Translations under genes and position numbers: made by a program | In this document: one piece after another, positions 5,574-6,045 of the stretch | How the letters are laid out: each line of letters opens with the position of its first letter | Numbering within the stretch: position 1 is the stretch's first letter | The notes under the pieces: model-generated | The model's input: only the letters and a program-made list of their open reading frames with translations | What the model was told of the DNA's origin: nothing | The model's database searches: none | Assembly (NCBI GenBank): GCA_002168195.1 | Contig: NHBP01000010.1 | Coordinates: 27,558-33,602, forward strand | Direction of reading: 5' to 3' | DNA length: 6,045 nucleotides | Origin: Planctomycetaceae bacterium TMED10 | GTDB taxonomy: Bacteria; Planctomycetota; Planctomycetia; Pirellulales; UBA7805

Positions 5574-5624
5574 AAGAGCCGAATCTGGTTCATGGCCGCA
5601 TGCCGCTTGCCAAAGACGATAGCG

Positions 5625-5849
5625 CTAGACAGCCGCTGGGTGATTTTCTTGATCCGCATCGGCATGGGTAATGTCGCCGATTGTTTTCTGCGATGCGATG
5701 CGATCCCGAACTTCACTTCGTTGGATTGAAATATGAGGTGGTGCCGATAGACCCAGGCGGATTCTGCCACCTTGAATTCCCAGAACAACAACGCGCATCG
5801 TATCGTCAATGACGATTTCCTCGCCGACTCGCCGACTAAGAACTAACAT
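5625..5849 (-). CDS. csrA: Carbon storage regulator CsrA
   Basis: A 74-residue protein starting MLVLSRRVGEEIVIDD. It contains the CsrA strands in order: beta1 (1-7), 'EIVIDDTMRVVVLGIQGGRIRLGLSAP' (11-37), and the strand ISIQRSEV (40-47). Residues known to contact RNA in CsrA, namely Leu4, Arg6, Arg7 and Arg44, are all present at the same positions as in E. coli CsrA. The protein forms a dimer that binds GGA motifs in hairpin loops and ribosome sites of mRNAs, changing their translation or stability. The C-terminal tail after the helix is polar and about 13 residues longer than in E. coli (61 residues). The start at 5849 is supported by a GGAG (5857-5860) with 7-nt spacing. No flagellar gene, a common neighbour of csrA, is seen, and its upstream region shows GGA motifs that could allow self-control. 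Confidence 0.95.
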   Translation of the reverse strand: MLVLSRRVGEEIVIDDTMRVVVLGIQGGRIRLGLSAPPHISIQRSEVRDRIASQKTIGDITHADADQENHPAAV

Positions 5850-6045
5850 GATTCGACTCCGAAATGACTCGGTTGTGCGGAACTGAACGGGTCCATGCGC
5901 CGATCATTTTCATGATGGTTGTCGGGCCCCGACCACCGAATGCTAGTCAGTATGCGTTAAGGATGTATGAGGAACGGATTACTTGTTGGTTAAAATCGAA
6001 CTGCGAGGGCGGTGACTCGATAAGTAATTTGCCAAAAGAAAACAG
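5850..6045 (-). promoter_or_regulatory. csrA upstream region with tandem hairpins
   Basis: No gene is supported in these 196 nt on either strand. Read toward csrA, two adjacent hairpins occur. One is GTCGG/CCGAC extended by GGT/ACC past a mismatch (5917-5937). The other is ATCAT-GAAA-ATGAT (5903-5916), with a GNRA tetraloop. Downstream come AUGGA (5892-5896) and the GGAG of the ribosome site, both GGA motifs of the type CsrA binds. I could not find a convincing -35/-10 pair. Binding and autoregulation are inferred. Confidence 0.4.

Noticed and set aside
5570..5809. Minus-strand 79-residue open frame overlapping csrA
   Set aside because: It is an alternative frame of csrA, which is unmistakable in its own frame.
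5850..5916. 25-residue minus-strand peptide starting in the csrA leader
   Set aside because: It begins inside a hairpin, lacks a ribosome site and overlaps the csrA start; there is no support for translation.

Overview
The window looks like a chromosomal segment of a planctomycete. The reasons are a secreted HEAT-repeat protein, a small secreted protein with a 'YHASTVAEG' motif, a GAF module of the type I recall from planctomycete SpoIIE-like phosphatases, a CGDC thioredoxin-family protein, tRNA genes without an encoded CCA, and few clear Shine-Dalgarno sites. The assignment rests on family recognition, not a search. I see no insertion sequence, phage gene, CRISPR array or toxin-antitoxin pair.

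Left part (1-590): the N-terminal third or less of an FAD-dependent oxidoreductase runs off the left edge on the minus strand. It lies 30 nt downstream of a tRNA-Leu(UAA) gene on the same strand, which has its own good sigma70-type promoter. Between this promoter and the next plus-strand gene is a short intergenic region unusually rich in dyads. It includes two mutually exclusive RNA folds, one terminator-like and one long-range stem, which could form a regulatory leader.

Middle (591-3792): a small lipoprotein gene (plus) converges on a 552-residue exported HEAT-repeat protein gene (minus). Their two stop codons lie opposite each other in one imperfect stem. Divergent from the HEAT gene are a secreted 219-residue protein gene and then a cold-shock-domain protein gene with an enlarged beta1-beta2 loop.

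Right part (3793-6045): a GTG-started gene for a GAF sensor protein without a catalytic domain is followed by tRNA-Leu(GAG), then by a thioredoxin-family gene starting only 34 nt after the tRNA. A convergent csrA gene (minus) closes the set, and its upstream region shows two tandem hairpins and GGA motifs.

The genes do not form one pathway. Several are exported or envelope proteins (lipoprotein, HEAT, YHAST protein), and two are RNA-binding regulators (cold-shock domain, CsrA). The points most worth a second look are the alternative-fold leader at 467-564, the repeated tRNA-Leu to mRNA arrangement, the exact 198-residue internal duplication in the HEAT protein, and the GAF protein lacking its usual phosphatase domain.
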